64,000 nt of DNA. Source: Cristatella mucedo (taxonomy: Eukaryota > Bryozoa > Phylactolaemata > Cristatellidae). The DNA lies in NCBI GenBank assembly GCA_009760855.2, contig WPIO01000050.1, forward strand, positions 2,358,501 through 2,422,500, read 5' to 3'. This document shows, piece after piece, positions 55,601-64,000 of this stretch (positions are counted from its first letter, which is position 1; each line of letters opens with the position of its first letter). Below the pieces are notes generated by a model, which worked only from the letters and a program-made list of their open reading frames with translations, did not search any database and was not told where the DNA came from. A program made the translations under genes and the position numbers.

Positions 55601-56549
55601 CGCTTAATTCTTTGTGCTATTTCTAGGGACGATCGCGGCAACTAGACCCGTCTTGGGAGGTGGAGTCTTGACTAATTGGCCACCTCACAGGTCGCGCGAA
55701 TGTCAACTAATGACCGAGACTATGCGGAACGACTACTCAGAGAGAGTCCGAAGGGGATAAAGTAGTTCCATTCCCTGCCCGATAGACTGATTTTCGCCCG
55801 CCTAACTCAGCGGGATAGCCTCTTGGAGGTGGATAAATAAGCTAGCGCTTGCTGGATAGAGGACGGTGAGTATTCCCGAGGTCAGACAGATGTAACTCGA
55901 TCCGAATTTATAGGCTCCACGGAGAAATGTAGTCCGGCCAGGGATTTTTAATTATCGGTGGGTTACTAAACCGATTCATGGAAGCACTTATGATGTTAGA
56001 AGGCTGCTTGTCGTTGTAACGCGGCTGCTAATTCAAGTTATCACGCCCCCACGGAGCAGGCTCAGAGCTATCGCAGTATTTTGATTTTGAATATTTGTCG
56101 ATCGTAGATAGCTACTTGAGCAGATATCTAATTATGTATGGTTTTTCTCAGCAGTGAGGTACTCGCCTGAACAAAGCTGGCCGTGAGCTCGAGCCCTAGA
56201 CTGCTACTACTTCTACTACTACAAATACATTTGATAAAGCCACCTCAGTGAACACAGCCTTGCAGCGTCCGCAAAGCGCCTAAGTAGAGATTAAACACTT
56301 CTAGGTGCCACGTGAATGAATATTTATCTACTATTTAACCTAGCGACGGCTGCGTCCACTTAACGGGCAGGCATGGTTCATCGTGTAATATTCCTCATGG
56401 GCATCGAAGGTCGCTCGCCTCGGTAGTGCTAAAATGTGGGTCTCGTATACCTAACCGCTACATGATTTAAGCCGCCGACTTTTTAGTTACACATTTATGC
56501 TCACATTTTCATTAGTAAATTACGCACTCGGGCTATGCATACAATTAAA
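55601..56549. other. Mostly featureless; SINE/LINE scraps near 56.17-56.32 kb
   Basis: After the island the sequence returns to average composition. GGCCGTGAGCTCGAGCCCTA at about 56,178 looks like a SINE-2 B-box. ACATTTGATAAAGCCACCTC at about 56,226 and GCGCCTAAGTAGAGATTAAA at about 56,275 resemble the LINE-B/SINE-2 tail. No exon was found. Confidence 0.4.
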
Positions 56550-56665
56550 GTGCTCCATCTTTGAAACCTAGGTCGTGAGTTTAAGACCTTGCAAAAAAAA
56601 TCTGTTATTGCCAACTGCAAATGAGAGCACTAGCCGCCAAAGCTCATTTGCCATTATAGAAAAAC
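56550..56665 (+). mobile_element. SINE-1 copy, degenerate
   Basis: CTAGGTCGTGAGTTTAAGAC (B-box-like) is followed by CTGTTATTGCCAACTGCAAA and TGAGAGCACTAGCCG, in the order of the SINE-1 body (TTTATCGCCACTGCAAGCGA, GGTGATAGCCG at 58.4 kb). Confidence 0.5.
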
Positions 56666-57264
56666 GATGCTTCTGCATCATCTGACCATTACTTTTCAGC
56701 TCCTGGTTTTAGTGGAGGGGTAAGACTCTCACATTTATTGATCGGTTTGTTGATTGAGACCTCCAGTGGGCAATCCTGAACAGCCCACTGCTGGCGAAAC
56801 GGATCACAGTCAAGAATACTTACTTGCCACTCAACAAATGCGCTGGTTGAATCGACCGTCCTTTATTTGCGCTTGTTCTCAACGATCCGAGTTCTGGGCG
56901 AGCGTGCTGCTGAAATTAATTCTTCGCCTTGAAAACATGTTTATTTCTGTCAAAGTTCTTTTATCACTAGGTTAATGAAGCTTTTGAATGATCACTTTTG
57001 CGGTTTTGCGAGTAGAGAGCATGTCTTTACTTCAGCCCATGTTGATCACATTTTTAGCAGCACGTACGATTCCTGTTACGATATTGGCAGCTAATCTTGC
57101 TTGTAAATAAAAAAAATAATGTTCCATACCTCAACCAATCCAATTTTAAATGTCCACGACGGGCTTGCGTTTACTCAATATATGGAAGTCACCCTAACCA
57201 TGTTTATCTCGTCGTTTATTAAGCAGGCTACCGATTGAACATTCGACCATGCTTTCTTAACCGC
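56666..57264. other. No gene seen
   Basis: AT-rich. A 73-codon + frame at 56,754-56,975 has no support. Confidence 0.4.
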
Positions 57265-57335
57265 TGATCTTTAGTGCTTAGAAAGAGATTGGGTTATCTA
57301 TATAGTTGTTAAATTAAATATTATTATTATTTGTC
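57265..57335 (+). mobile_element. LINE-B 3' tail fragment
   Basis: CTTTAGTGCTTAGAAAGAGA is followed by TTGGGTTATCTATATAGTTG and ATATTATTATTATT. This is a short, diverged plus-orientation copy of the LINE-B end (compare 37,795-37,868). Confidence 0.55.
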
Positions 57336-57751
57336 AATGTCAATTCCCAAGAGGGCGATGAACCATTGGAAAATATGCAAGCCTTAGCTACATATAAATA
57401 TGCACAGTAAATAAGGTTTGATAATGCAATTATAAGATCTGTTTTGAAATCAGTTTTTTCTTTCCTATGTATGATGGTGAATGCAGAATACTCACAGGTT
57501 GGTAAGGTCATTATGACCTTGTGACGTTGGTGATATCATACTTTAAGATGCAACAGCTTAATTTTCTCATAAAGGCTACGAGCAATTTGAGCATTCCCAT
57601 GACCGTTTAACGTGAAGAAGCTGCAACCGTGTACGGAAGCAGGGCAGGCTCAACAGCTTGGTCAGCGAACACTCATACGCGTGTGCCTGATTGCATATGG
57701 AGTTACTCGTGTATTTTCAAGGGTATCGGCTGCTGCTCCATGATTGCACAG

Positions 57752-58173
57752 AGATCTCTTTGTAGAGCCTTGGTTAGAGACCTATGGTAACATTCCCTAT
57801 AGTAACAGACATCCATGCAACTATCAACTTCAGCCCTGGATGATTGAACAGTTTTATTTTGCCAATACTCGTGTGTTGAAAGCCGCGTCTGAAATTTCTG
57901 CTGCTACTGAAAGGCCCTCAGGCTCCGAGAAATCAACTGATCCCAAGAGTCAGTAGTTATGAGGTGAGTTAGGATCCAACCTGCGCATCCTTGCGCTTGC
58001 TGCCAAGGCACTTGATAATCCTGCAATGATGCCATACTCTAGAAATAAAGCTGGAAGCAGCGAGAGCAGCAACAGCGTCGGCGCCGACAGTGGCGGTGGC
58101 GGCGGCTGCATCAGTGGCAGCAGCAGCACTAGAACTGTCCTAAACAGATTCGCACCTGAAAATACATGCAGGC
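57752..58173 (+). pseudogene. Coding-like frame with two in-frame stops, unknown family
   Basis: A single + frame shows protein-like sequence on both sides of two stops. Upstream, after an acceptor-like CCATGATTGCACAG, it reads DLFVEPWLETYGNIPYSN, NYQLQPWMIEQFYFANTRVL and ATERPSGSEKSTDPKSQ. TAG, TTA and TGA (57,954-57,962) then interrupt. The same frame continues GELGSNLRILALAAKALDNP, AMMPYSRNKAGSSESSNSVG and TRTVLNRFAPENTCR, with a poly-Gly run between. Each stop is one C-to-T change from a sense codon. The composition (acidic/Ser-rich, Gly run, LRILALAAKAL helix) suggests a nuclear or regulatory protein. It may be an inactivated exon or a processed copy. The frame runs on into the (CA)n repeat. 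Confidence 0.4.
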
Positions 58174-58215
58174 AAGCACACACGCACGCACGTATGAACG
58201 CACATATGCTAGCAT

Positions 58216-58216
<1 letters not shown>

Positions 58217-58256
<40 letters not shown>
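58217..58256. repeat. (CA)n microsatellite
   Basis: Twenty CA units inside a longer CA-rich zone (about 58,170-58,300). Cys/Val and His/Thr repeat ORFs over it are artefacts. Confidence 0.95.
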
Positions 58257-58258
<2 letters not shown>

Positions 58259-58304
58259 AACACATATGAAAGCACAGAAGAGCACATACACACGCATGCA
58301 AAAG

Positions 58305-58490
58305 TCGTAACGGCTCACTACGTAAGGCGGTTTGCTTTTCACGACCTCGGCCCGAGGTCGTGGGTTCAAATCCTTTGGTGGGCGATCCTTTATCGCCACT
58401 GCAAGCGATGGTGATAGCCGTAAAGACTCTCCTGTCGCTATACAAAAAGAGGCTGTTACAGCAGCTAGTATTTATTTATTTATTTCATTT
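58305..58490 (+). mobile_element. SINE-1 copy, best preserved plus-strand example
   Basis: The A-box-like GTAACGGCTCACTACGTAAG and B-box GGTCGTGGGTTCAAATCC form the tRNA-like head. The body has GGGCGATCCTTTATCGCCAC, TGCAAGCGATGGTGATAGCC, TCTCCTGTCGCTATACAAAA and AGAGGCTGTTACAGCAGCTA. The 3' end is GTATTTATTTATTTATTT. Use it with the 34.8-kb copy as the family reference. Confidence 0.88.
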
Positions 58491-59164
58491 AAGCACAGAT
58501 GAGCACACACGCCTACATGCGAAAACACTACTATGTCAAAATTTAATGCTCGTTCTGTTAGCTGAGAAATACCCAGATAGTTCAAACCAGTCTTGATTTG
58601 CTGCAAGGAGTCCGATACTCTCAGGAAGCTCCATTATATATTTTCTAGGCTCGGAGTTAGCAAGGGGCACTCCATTCCGATAAGCAAGGTTAAAAAAGCA
58701 ATGCAATCTAGTCTCCTCCGTGTGACAAGGGAGATTATAGAGACTGGTTTTGGCACATGCAACAAGTTTGAAATCGGACGGAAGTAAAAATGTGTCCAAC
58801 ACTTTTACTTTTCAAAGGTTTAATAAATTGAACGGGTACTAAGCCTCGATGGGACCGGCAGCTAGTATTTCTGTGGTGCAGCACTCAAGCCATAGCCATT
58901 TTTGACTTGCACGAATGACAGACTTCATCACACTCAGAACGGGACGAGTGAAAAGTATAGCTGAAAAAGGAGAACATTCGATGAAGTATGCAGCTTAAAC
59001 CTAATAGTTTAAAAAAGAAAGAAGTTGAGAAGTCAGCAGCATGAGAAACGATGAGTTCAGTGTAAAATGATTATTGCAGAAGCAAGGCCGACTTTCAAAA
59101 GTCCTGCCAGTTTGAGCTACAGTTGCCTATCTAATGAAAAGAGACGCCAGAAAATAATAAGATG
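58491..59164. other. No gene seen
   Basis: AT-rich. Open frames at 58,536-58,802 (minus) and 58,593-58,787 (plus) overlap on opposite strands and neither has a recognisable motif. Confidence 0.4.
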
Positions 59165-59310
59165 CTATACGTCATGCTGATTTGGCCTGCTGGTTAAGAT
59201 TCTCGTCCGATCATGGCCTCGCTGAGGTCGTGGGCTCGAGCCCCGGGGCATTTGTGAAGGCCCAAATAGAGACTAATTTCTCTTAGGGCACTAAACAAAT
59301 GAAATATGAA
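59165..59310 (+). mobile_element. SINE-2 copy, well preserved
   Basis: GGCCTGCTGGTTAAGATTCT (A-box) and GAGGTCGTGGGCTCGAGCCC (B-box) form a tRNA-like head. The tail is AGGCCCAAATAGAGACTAAT, then TTCTCTTAGGGCACTAAACA. It closely parallels the LINE-B end (AGAGATTGAGTTCTCTGAGG, then GCGCTTTAT). Confidence 0.82.
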
Positions 59311-59489
59311 TAATACATTTATTTACTACCGTATACCTAATATAAAAAGGAGCTTGATTTCCAGATCAGTAATTTTGCTTAATGACATCCTTTGCAGGCA
59401 ATCTCCAGAATAAAAAAATATCGAAACTAGTATATTTCATCAGCAAGAGTGTTTTAACTGAAATGACGAGTGGTCGTAATTCAGGTAAT

Positions 59490-60060
59490 TCAATGCAATG
59501 TATCTCCATCTTCAAATTCAAAAAGTCACAAGGACTGTGTAGGTGTTTCGTAGGAGAGTTTTGCATAGCTCATTTACAGCCTAAGCGGCTATCGGTTGGC
59601 ATTTGGTTATCCGATAAACTACTTCTAAATCAACGAAGAGACATTGGGAAGCGTAGCAGAATCGGGAGAGCAGTTGTGGTAGTGAGTAGCATGAAAGTAG
59701 CAGCTCAGAGCTGCTGGAAAAGATGTGCCATAGTCGACAGCAGGAGAACGTGTCCGTGGCCGAAGAATTGTAAAAGTGAAATCTTCAGTACAGGATCTAC
59801 ACACCAAAATCTGTAGTCGTTAACCAGTCGAGGAACGGCTCAAAAGAACGTCCCACCGTCGTCAGCAGGAGAATGATCTCGTTGCCTAATAGTTGTACTT
59901 TGAACTTCTTAGTCGAGGATCTGCCCAGCGAAAGTAATGGTCGCCAACAGCATTAAACGCCCAAAGCATTAAGCGGAAGAGGTAATTTATTGTCAATGAG
60001 AAACCTGAGGGGTCAAAAAGGCTGCAACTGGTGCAGCACCTCACTTATGAAATAAGGAGA
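59490..60060 (-). mobile_element. LINE-A 3' fragment, decayed
   Basis: CAATGTATCTCCATCTTCAA is followed by GTAGGAGAGTTTTGCATAGC, GCCTAAGCGGCTATCGGTTG, GGGAGAGCAGTTGTGGTAGT and GATGTGCCATAGTCGACAGC. This is the same order as 45.31-45.57 kb, and RT C-terminal remnants follow to about 60,060. The + frame at 59,382-59,816 is antisense. Confidence 0.75.
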
Positions 60061-60364
60061 AAAGCCGTTGCTAACCTTTTTGGTCATTGTATGAACTCGA
60101 CAGTCTCCGTAGATCAACCTGGAGCTATTAGCGTAAACGAGCGGTATCAAAACGCATGATCGCACAAAGAGAACATTAACTTTCTGCTAACGGAATCTAT
60201 TTCGGAAAATAACGTTAGCAGAAAGAACGTTTAAGCTAATTTTTAAATGTCCCCAAGGCAGGGGAAGTCATGACGTCTGCCGGGAAGAATTCGAATACTT
60301 TGAAAGCGCAAGGACTAAATTTAAGGTCGCCAAACTATTTGAACACGTGAAAATGGTAAGCTGA
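60061..60364. other. No gene; contains a 13-bp stem hairpin
   Basis: CTTTCTGCTAACG at 60,180-60,192 and its exact complement CGTTAGCAGAAAG at 60,213-60,225 can pair around a 20-base loop. It has no terminator-like U tract or other context. Confidence 0.5.
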
Positions 60365-60520
60365 TTTAGTAGCCTCTTGTGTATAGTGGCAGAAGTCTTC
60401 ACAGCTATCACCTTGGCTTGCAGTAGACAATTCAGAATCGCTGCTCACAGCAGGATTTGCACCCTCAGCCTGGGTCGCGAGGAGCAAGCACGTTACCTTG
60501 TAGGCCAAGAACATGAAACT
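60365..60520 (-). mobile_element. SINE-1 copy, decayed
   Basis: This is in minus orientation. TAGCCTCTTGTGTATAGTGG is followed by CAGAAGTCTTCACAGCTATC, ACCTTGGCTTGCAGTAG and AGGATTTGCACCCTCAGCCT (complement of the B-box), then GAGCAAGCACGTTACCTTGT. Confidence 0.65.
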
Positions 60521-61480
60521 TATACCCTATGTTATCTTGTCTAAGCGTGATAAACTGCACGATCGCTGGTTTTTTCTCTGGCAGCAATTTTTGAATCAAT
60601 CGGATCAGTTGTGGGTTCCCTTACTGAAAATGAAACGCTTGCTCTTATAGCACTTACTTCATCCTAAAAGAAGTTATGCAGGAATTTCTTTTACTGTCTT
60701 CTGAAAACCTGTGAAATGGTGCAACAAATCTTATCCCATTTTCGCAATGCCACTCAAATTAATCACATAACGTAATTCGTGAATCGGATGAGTACCTCAG
60801 GGCTTGAAGATATAGAAAACTGAAATTGATGGAGAGCTATGACCACAGACGCCTGTCCTCGTTGCTTTAATTCTATTGTCACCCTATCCTAGTCCTCTCC
60901 TTGCATTGGCCTACACGAATCCTTTACCTTTGCATATTATATCCCGGCTCTATTGAATTTGTAAGTATTTTTAATTTAGTTATTTCATACAATATTTATT
61001 TTTCTGTTGGCTCCTTATCCAAATTAACATATGTTATTCAATCAGATGACTCTGGTGCACTTCCCTCCATTTTACACTATCAGCGAACAGCAGTTACCAA
61101 CTGAATATGTTCAAAACTGAAGTGGCCGCACGCCTAGCATACAAACCGTGACAGGCTTGAAGACGAGTACGAAGTCCTCGGGCATTAAATGAAAGGAGGT
61201 GCATTATCTAATAACTGTCTCATGTCTGCTTGAGCCTTACAGAATAGCCTGCCTCGGTAAATCAAAGCCGTGATAGTCTATAGAAGTTCAAAAGACCCTA
61301 CCAGACTCACAACTAAATGTGCTAGCATTACGTGACTTGCGGGCGGCTGGCTACGCTAGATCTACTCAGAATAAAGCTGCATTTCTAGTTTAGTGGTAGT
61401 GTCACAGCCCGCCGGCTGTCACTCAGTCTTGGCCAATCACTAGACTCTCTCATATCGGTCGCACGTCGCCAAGGCGATAC
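60521..61480. other. No gene seen
   Basis: AT-rich to about 61,100, then more balanced. A 67-codon + frame at 60,901-61,104 is unsupported. Confidence 0.4.
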
Positions 61481-61820
61481 ATGCTTGAGCTCTGTTGTGA
61501 CTGCTTGTCAGAGGATGACGATGGGAGGATGGCACCGCCAGATGAGTGTGCCTCGCGGTCAACCGGGATAAGTCAACGGCAAGTACTCAACTCTTTAACT
61601 TGTGGAGGCCTCGCCGAACCGTCAGACAAGCCGTTGCCCGCCTATAGCTTCCAGGGCGCTCACGAGCAGCCCTCAGGACCTTCGGACGCTACGCGACCGT
61701 GCGGCGAGCATGCACTCGGAGAGGCAGCGTACAGAGAGCTCGCAGCAGCCGAGTCGCTGCTAGAAAGTCTAGGCTACAAAGCACAGAATGAGTGGAGAGA
61801 ATCTGGGTACACGACTTCCG
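61481..61820 (+). CDS. Exon D3, distant and diverged member of the exon D family
   Basis: The open frame from ATG 61,481 reaches a donor TTCCG|GTACGTC after 61,820. Its C-terminal half matches D1 and D2: GPSDATRPCGEHALGEAAYR against EPSDSTRQGGGHPLGRAAKR, and ESLLESLGYKAQNEWRESGY against ALLERLEHQARSVLSGSGYP. The donor falls in the same place and phase (phase 1). The intron that follows also keeps traces, for example TGTGTCATCGGAAGGCAGGG against TGCGTCATCGGGAGGCAGCA. The start is uncertain. It may be a true first exon from the ATG, or an internal exon entered at one of several CAG/AAG sites (61,534 or later). It shows that the E-D gene family extends about 54 kb beyond the first array. Confidence 0.6.
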
Positions 61821-62339
61821 GTACGTCGTCGCTGAAAGTTTTGGGCTCCAGTCAGTCACAGCAACGCATGCCGATCGTAGACTAGTTTTCGGTGGTTTTT
61901 GCTGCACCAATCGTGCGCCGAGGCTCTGTACTGGCCTCGGCACTTGCAAGCTAAATCAAACCACGGTTTCAGCTTTACTCACTGTTCCTGCTTCACATCC
62001 GCGGCTTTATGCTTTATGCGCTCATAGTACTAAGATGTGTCATCGGAAGGCAGGGATTTCGGTAAATTGCTCGCCTTCCAATATGTGGTATTTAACCGAA
62101 GTGTGCCTTAAGTCAGTTACTGGCTGGGCGTCGCATTGCTATCAGAAGTACCGGAAGCGTTTCTAATCGATTGTTGATTTAACAGCGCCTTTTAGTAAAT
62201 TGCCCTAATGGCAAGTGCCCAAGATTCCGCTCATTTATTAGTTTTGCTAGATCATTTATTAAATTTTCCCGGCCATTGCTAACAGTTGGGCTTACTTAGA
62301 CAGGGATTCCATGTTGAAAACGGTTCCATGCATTTGTGA
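61821..62339 (+). other. Intron-like DNA after D3
   Basis: It shows patchy similarity to the introns after D1 and D2. The + frame at 61,792-62,166 runs across the donor in another phase and is not conserved in the other copies. Confidence 0.45.
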
Positions 62340-62720
62340 TAACCGGTCTCGACTTATATAACTCATTGGTTGCTAGTCTACCGGCCTGAGCAATCAGGCG
62401 TAAACAGTTGGAGCAAAACTTTACAGCTAGGCATGCCTGTCATTTGCGTTGCTATTGCCACATCAAACCACTTCTCGTTGACCTGCACTGGTTATTAATT
62501 GTTAATCAGTGCATCGTATTCATGGTTCTGTCATTCGCTTTAAGGCCCAATCATGCTTTGGCTCGAGCCTAGTTATCAGATCTAATCACCCGCCATACTA
62601 AGCATCGTACTGCCTGATTTTCGGAATCTAATCGGTTAAATATATTTAGCCTCAAGCATTACATCCTTTGGATACCGTGCTTTTATTTTCTATGCTCCAA
62701 AATACCAGGAGACTTATGCA
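62340..62720 (+). mobile_element. LINE-B RT C-terminal fragment, decayed
   Basis: GCTAGTCTACCGGCCTGAGC is followed by AATCAGGCGTAAACAGTTGG, CTTCTCGTTGACCTGCACTG, CATACTAAGCATCGTACTGC and TTTCGGAATCTAATCGGTTA, in the order of LINE-B at 37.18-37.45 kb (plus). No frame survives. Confidence 0.7.
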
Positions 62721-63794
62721 CATGAAAACGTCCCGTGACATGTAAGGATGTAGCTGCACTTTGATTTCAAAGGCAGCACCGCAGCCTGCCAGCTTAAAAA
62801 AATTATCGATGACATTAGCTTAAAACCCACTTATTCATTACAGCACGTACTTGGTCATTGATACTCGTCCTTTATGCGTATCCGCCTGCAGATTACTCTA
62901 TGAGTGCTGGATGCAGATGTTACCACAAATCGTGTAGTAATGCTTTCTATAATGAGTCTGTAACACTTAAAGAAATATATTCAGGTCTCTAAGAGTGCTG
63001 TAAGAACGTATTATTTTTAATTGTCCTTGGTTGCAATTAGTATATTGAATCGTAAGTAATCCATCACATTTACTTAAGGAAAGAGCCCCGGTGCAATGCC
63101 GAGCTGGGTCTATTGAGTACACATATTTAATCTCAGTGCTTTTAACCTCAGGTACCACGAGGAAGTTTTTAATCTGCCCCAGAATGTCTACTTCTTTATA
63201 AGTGCTTACAATTACCAGGCCCAGACGTCACATCGATCATACTTGCCGTTAACGTCGTCGCCGATGCGTGGAACGTTGCTGGTTATTCAGCCTTTCTTTG
63301 CATGCTCACCAATGCATGTGTAACGCCGAAGGCTCGGCGGAGTAAGCTTAACCTGCCGCTTACCTAGTGGCGTAGCCTACCGCCTGATGCTGTTCGGTGC
63401 GCGCCTACGCCCAGTAAGCTGGCCCCCACGAAACGGGCGTTTCTGGGGCTGACCTACTTACCGTTACTAAAGGGGGTCGTGAGTCCGCGGCGTGAGTTGG
63501 AAAGCGAGAAACACAAATTGGGGATTTTACTTAACTTTTATTCGCAAGCGCACAAAGTCGCTGCGCGTCTGGCTCAGTTTTATCTCCACAATCCTCACAC
63601 GCACTCTACAGAGCAAGCACTCTTGCGGAGGAAACACGTCTCCACACTTACGTCTCTACAGTCGGGAATGACTCAAATAAACTGAGCCCAAACCGGAGCC
63701 TAAACCCTGACCGGTGAACTAGGACTCCGTTTCCACTTTGCGGCACGAATACCCTACACACACCAACTACATCTTGCTCACACCGGCAACTCCT
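62721..63794. other. No gene recognised; GC-richer block at 63.3-63.75 kb
   Basis: The first 600 bases are AT-rich and featureless. From about 63,320 composition changes (GGCTCGGCGGAGTAAGCTTA, then GCGCGCCTACGCCCAGTAAG) and stays balanced to 63,780. A 68-codon + frame (63,479-63,685) has no domain. The block could be the edge of an unrelated mobile element that continues to the right; I cannot name it. Confidence 0.35.
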
Positions 63795-64000
63795 TATGCC
63801 GAGACCACTGTGCGTGTGTGTTTGTCTGTGCTTGTGAGCAGGAGCTCAGTGTATCTGTTTGTCCACGTGTCTCTGACACCTGTGTGTATGTGTGCTTGTA
63901 TGCGTGTATATGGGTGTGCGCATGTGTGTCTCTGTGTCGATGTTTCTACGTGTGTCTTTTCTCTTTGTGTGTGTGTGTGTTTGTTTGCGTGAGTGCAAGT
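63795..64000. repeat. Degenerate TG-rich simple sequence
   Basis: Alternating TGTG, TGTC and TGCG text, ending in GTGTGTGTGTGTGTTTG. The Val/Cys-rich frame over it is an artefact. Confidence 0.85.

Noticed and set aside
58310-58380. tRNA gene-like A-box and B-box sequences (also 34.9, 36.15, 52.7, 59.2 kb)
   Set aside because: They sit at the head of repeated 130-185 bp units with common bodies and tails, and the anticodon arms do not hold. They are SINE heads, not tRNA genes.
59382-59816. 144-codon + frame
   Set aside because: Antisense to the LINE-A 3' end plus unique flank; no motif.
60180-60225. Hairpin as a transcription terminator
   Set aside because: Eukaryotic context, no gene upstream and no U-run; kept only as a structural note.

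Overview
This is a eukaryotic, almost certainly metazoan, window. Exons are short and separated by long AT-rich introns with canonical GT-AG borders. There are many decayed copies of two non-LTR retrotransposon families (CR1/L2-like, endonuclease plus reverse transcriptase), two tRNA-derived SINE families, a pogo/Tigger-like DNA transposon remnant, long (GA)n, (CA)n and (AT)n microsatellites, and one CpG-island-like block. No bacterial-style operons are present. An invertebrate with a repeat-rich genome fits best. A large-genome flatworm is my guess, but nothing in the sequence proves it.

The main content is a candidate giant gene on the + strand, from 1,546 or earlier to 32,788 or later, built from tandemly duplicated exon sets. 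Its left part (1.4-9.9 kb) is a doublet array: exon E (121-136 bp) followed by exon D (287-290 bp), as E1-D1-E2-D2-E3. E runs from phase 1 to phase 2 and D from phase 2 to phase 1, so the doublets can be chained in frame. Its right part (17.6-33 kb) is five tandem units of about 3.0-3.4 kb, the last truncated. Each carries exon A (93 bp), exon B (195 bp) and exon C (111 bp), and all are phase 2-2 except the last exon C, which ends in phase 0. A diverged exon B of exactly 195 bp (B0, 15,744) sits between the two parts and has phases compatible with both. Exon A is broken in units 1 and 2, and unit 5 uses a GC donor. I recognise no protein family. The predicted product is an acidic, Ser-rich repeat protein. 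A further diverged exon D lies at about 61.5-61.8 kb.

Region by region: 0-0.5 kb holds an edge-truncated minus-strand ORF and an opposing + ORF. 1.4-9.9 kb is the E-D array with LINE insertions. 9.9-14.45 kb is nested LINE debris. 14.45-15.7 kb is intron-like and contains a perfect 30-bp palindrome. 15.7-33 kb is the B0 and A-B-C array. 33-54 kb is mostly LINE, SINE, microsatellite and Tigger debris, including the best preserved LINE (45.3-48.75 kb). 54.1-55.6 kb is the CpG island, probably a promoter with first exon(s). 57.75-58.17 kb is a coding-like frame broken by two stops. 58.2-61.4 kb is SINE and LINE debris. 61.5-61.8 kb is the diverged D exon, and the window ends in LINE remnants and TG-rich DNA.

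Mobile-element boundaries are estimated by eye from similarity between copies and are good to tens of bases. Exon borders of the E, D, A, B and C sets are exact under the splice model stated in each entry.
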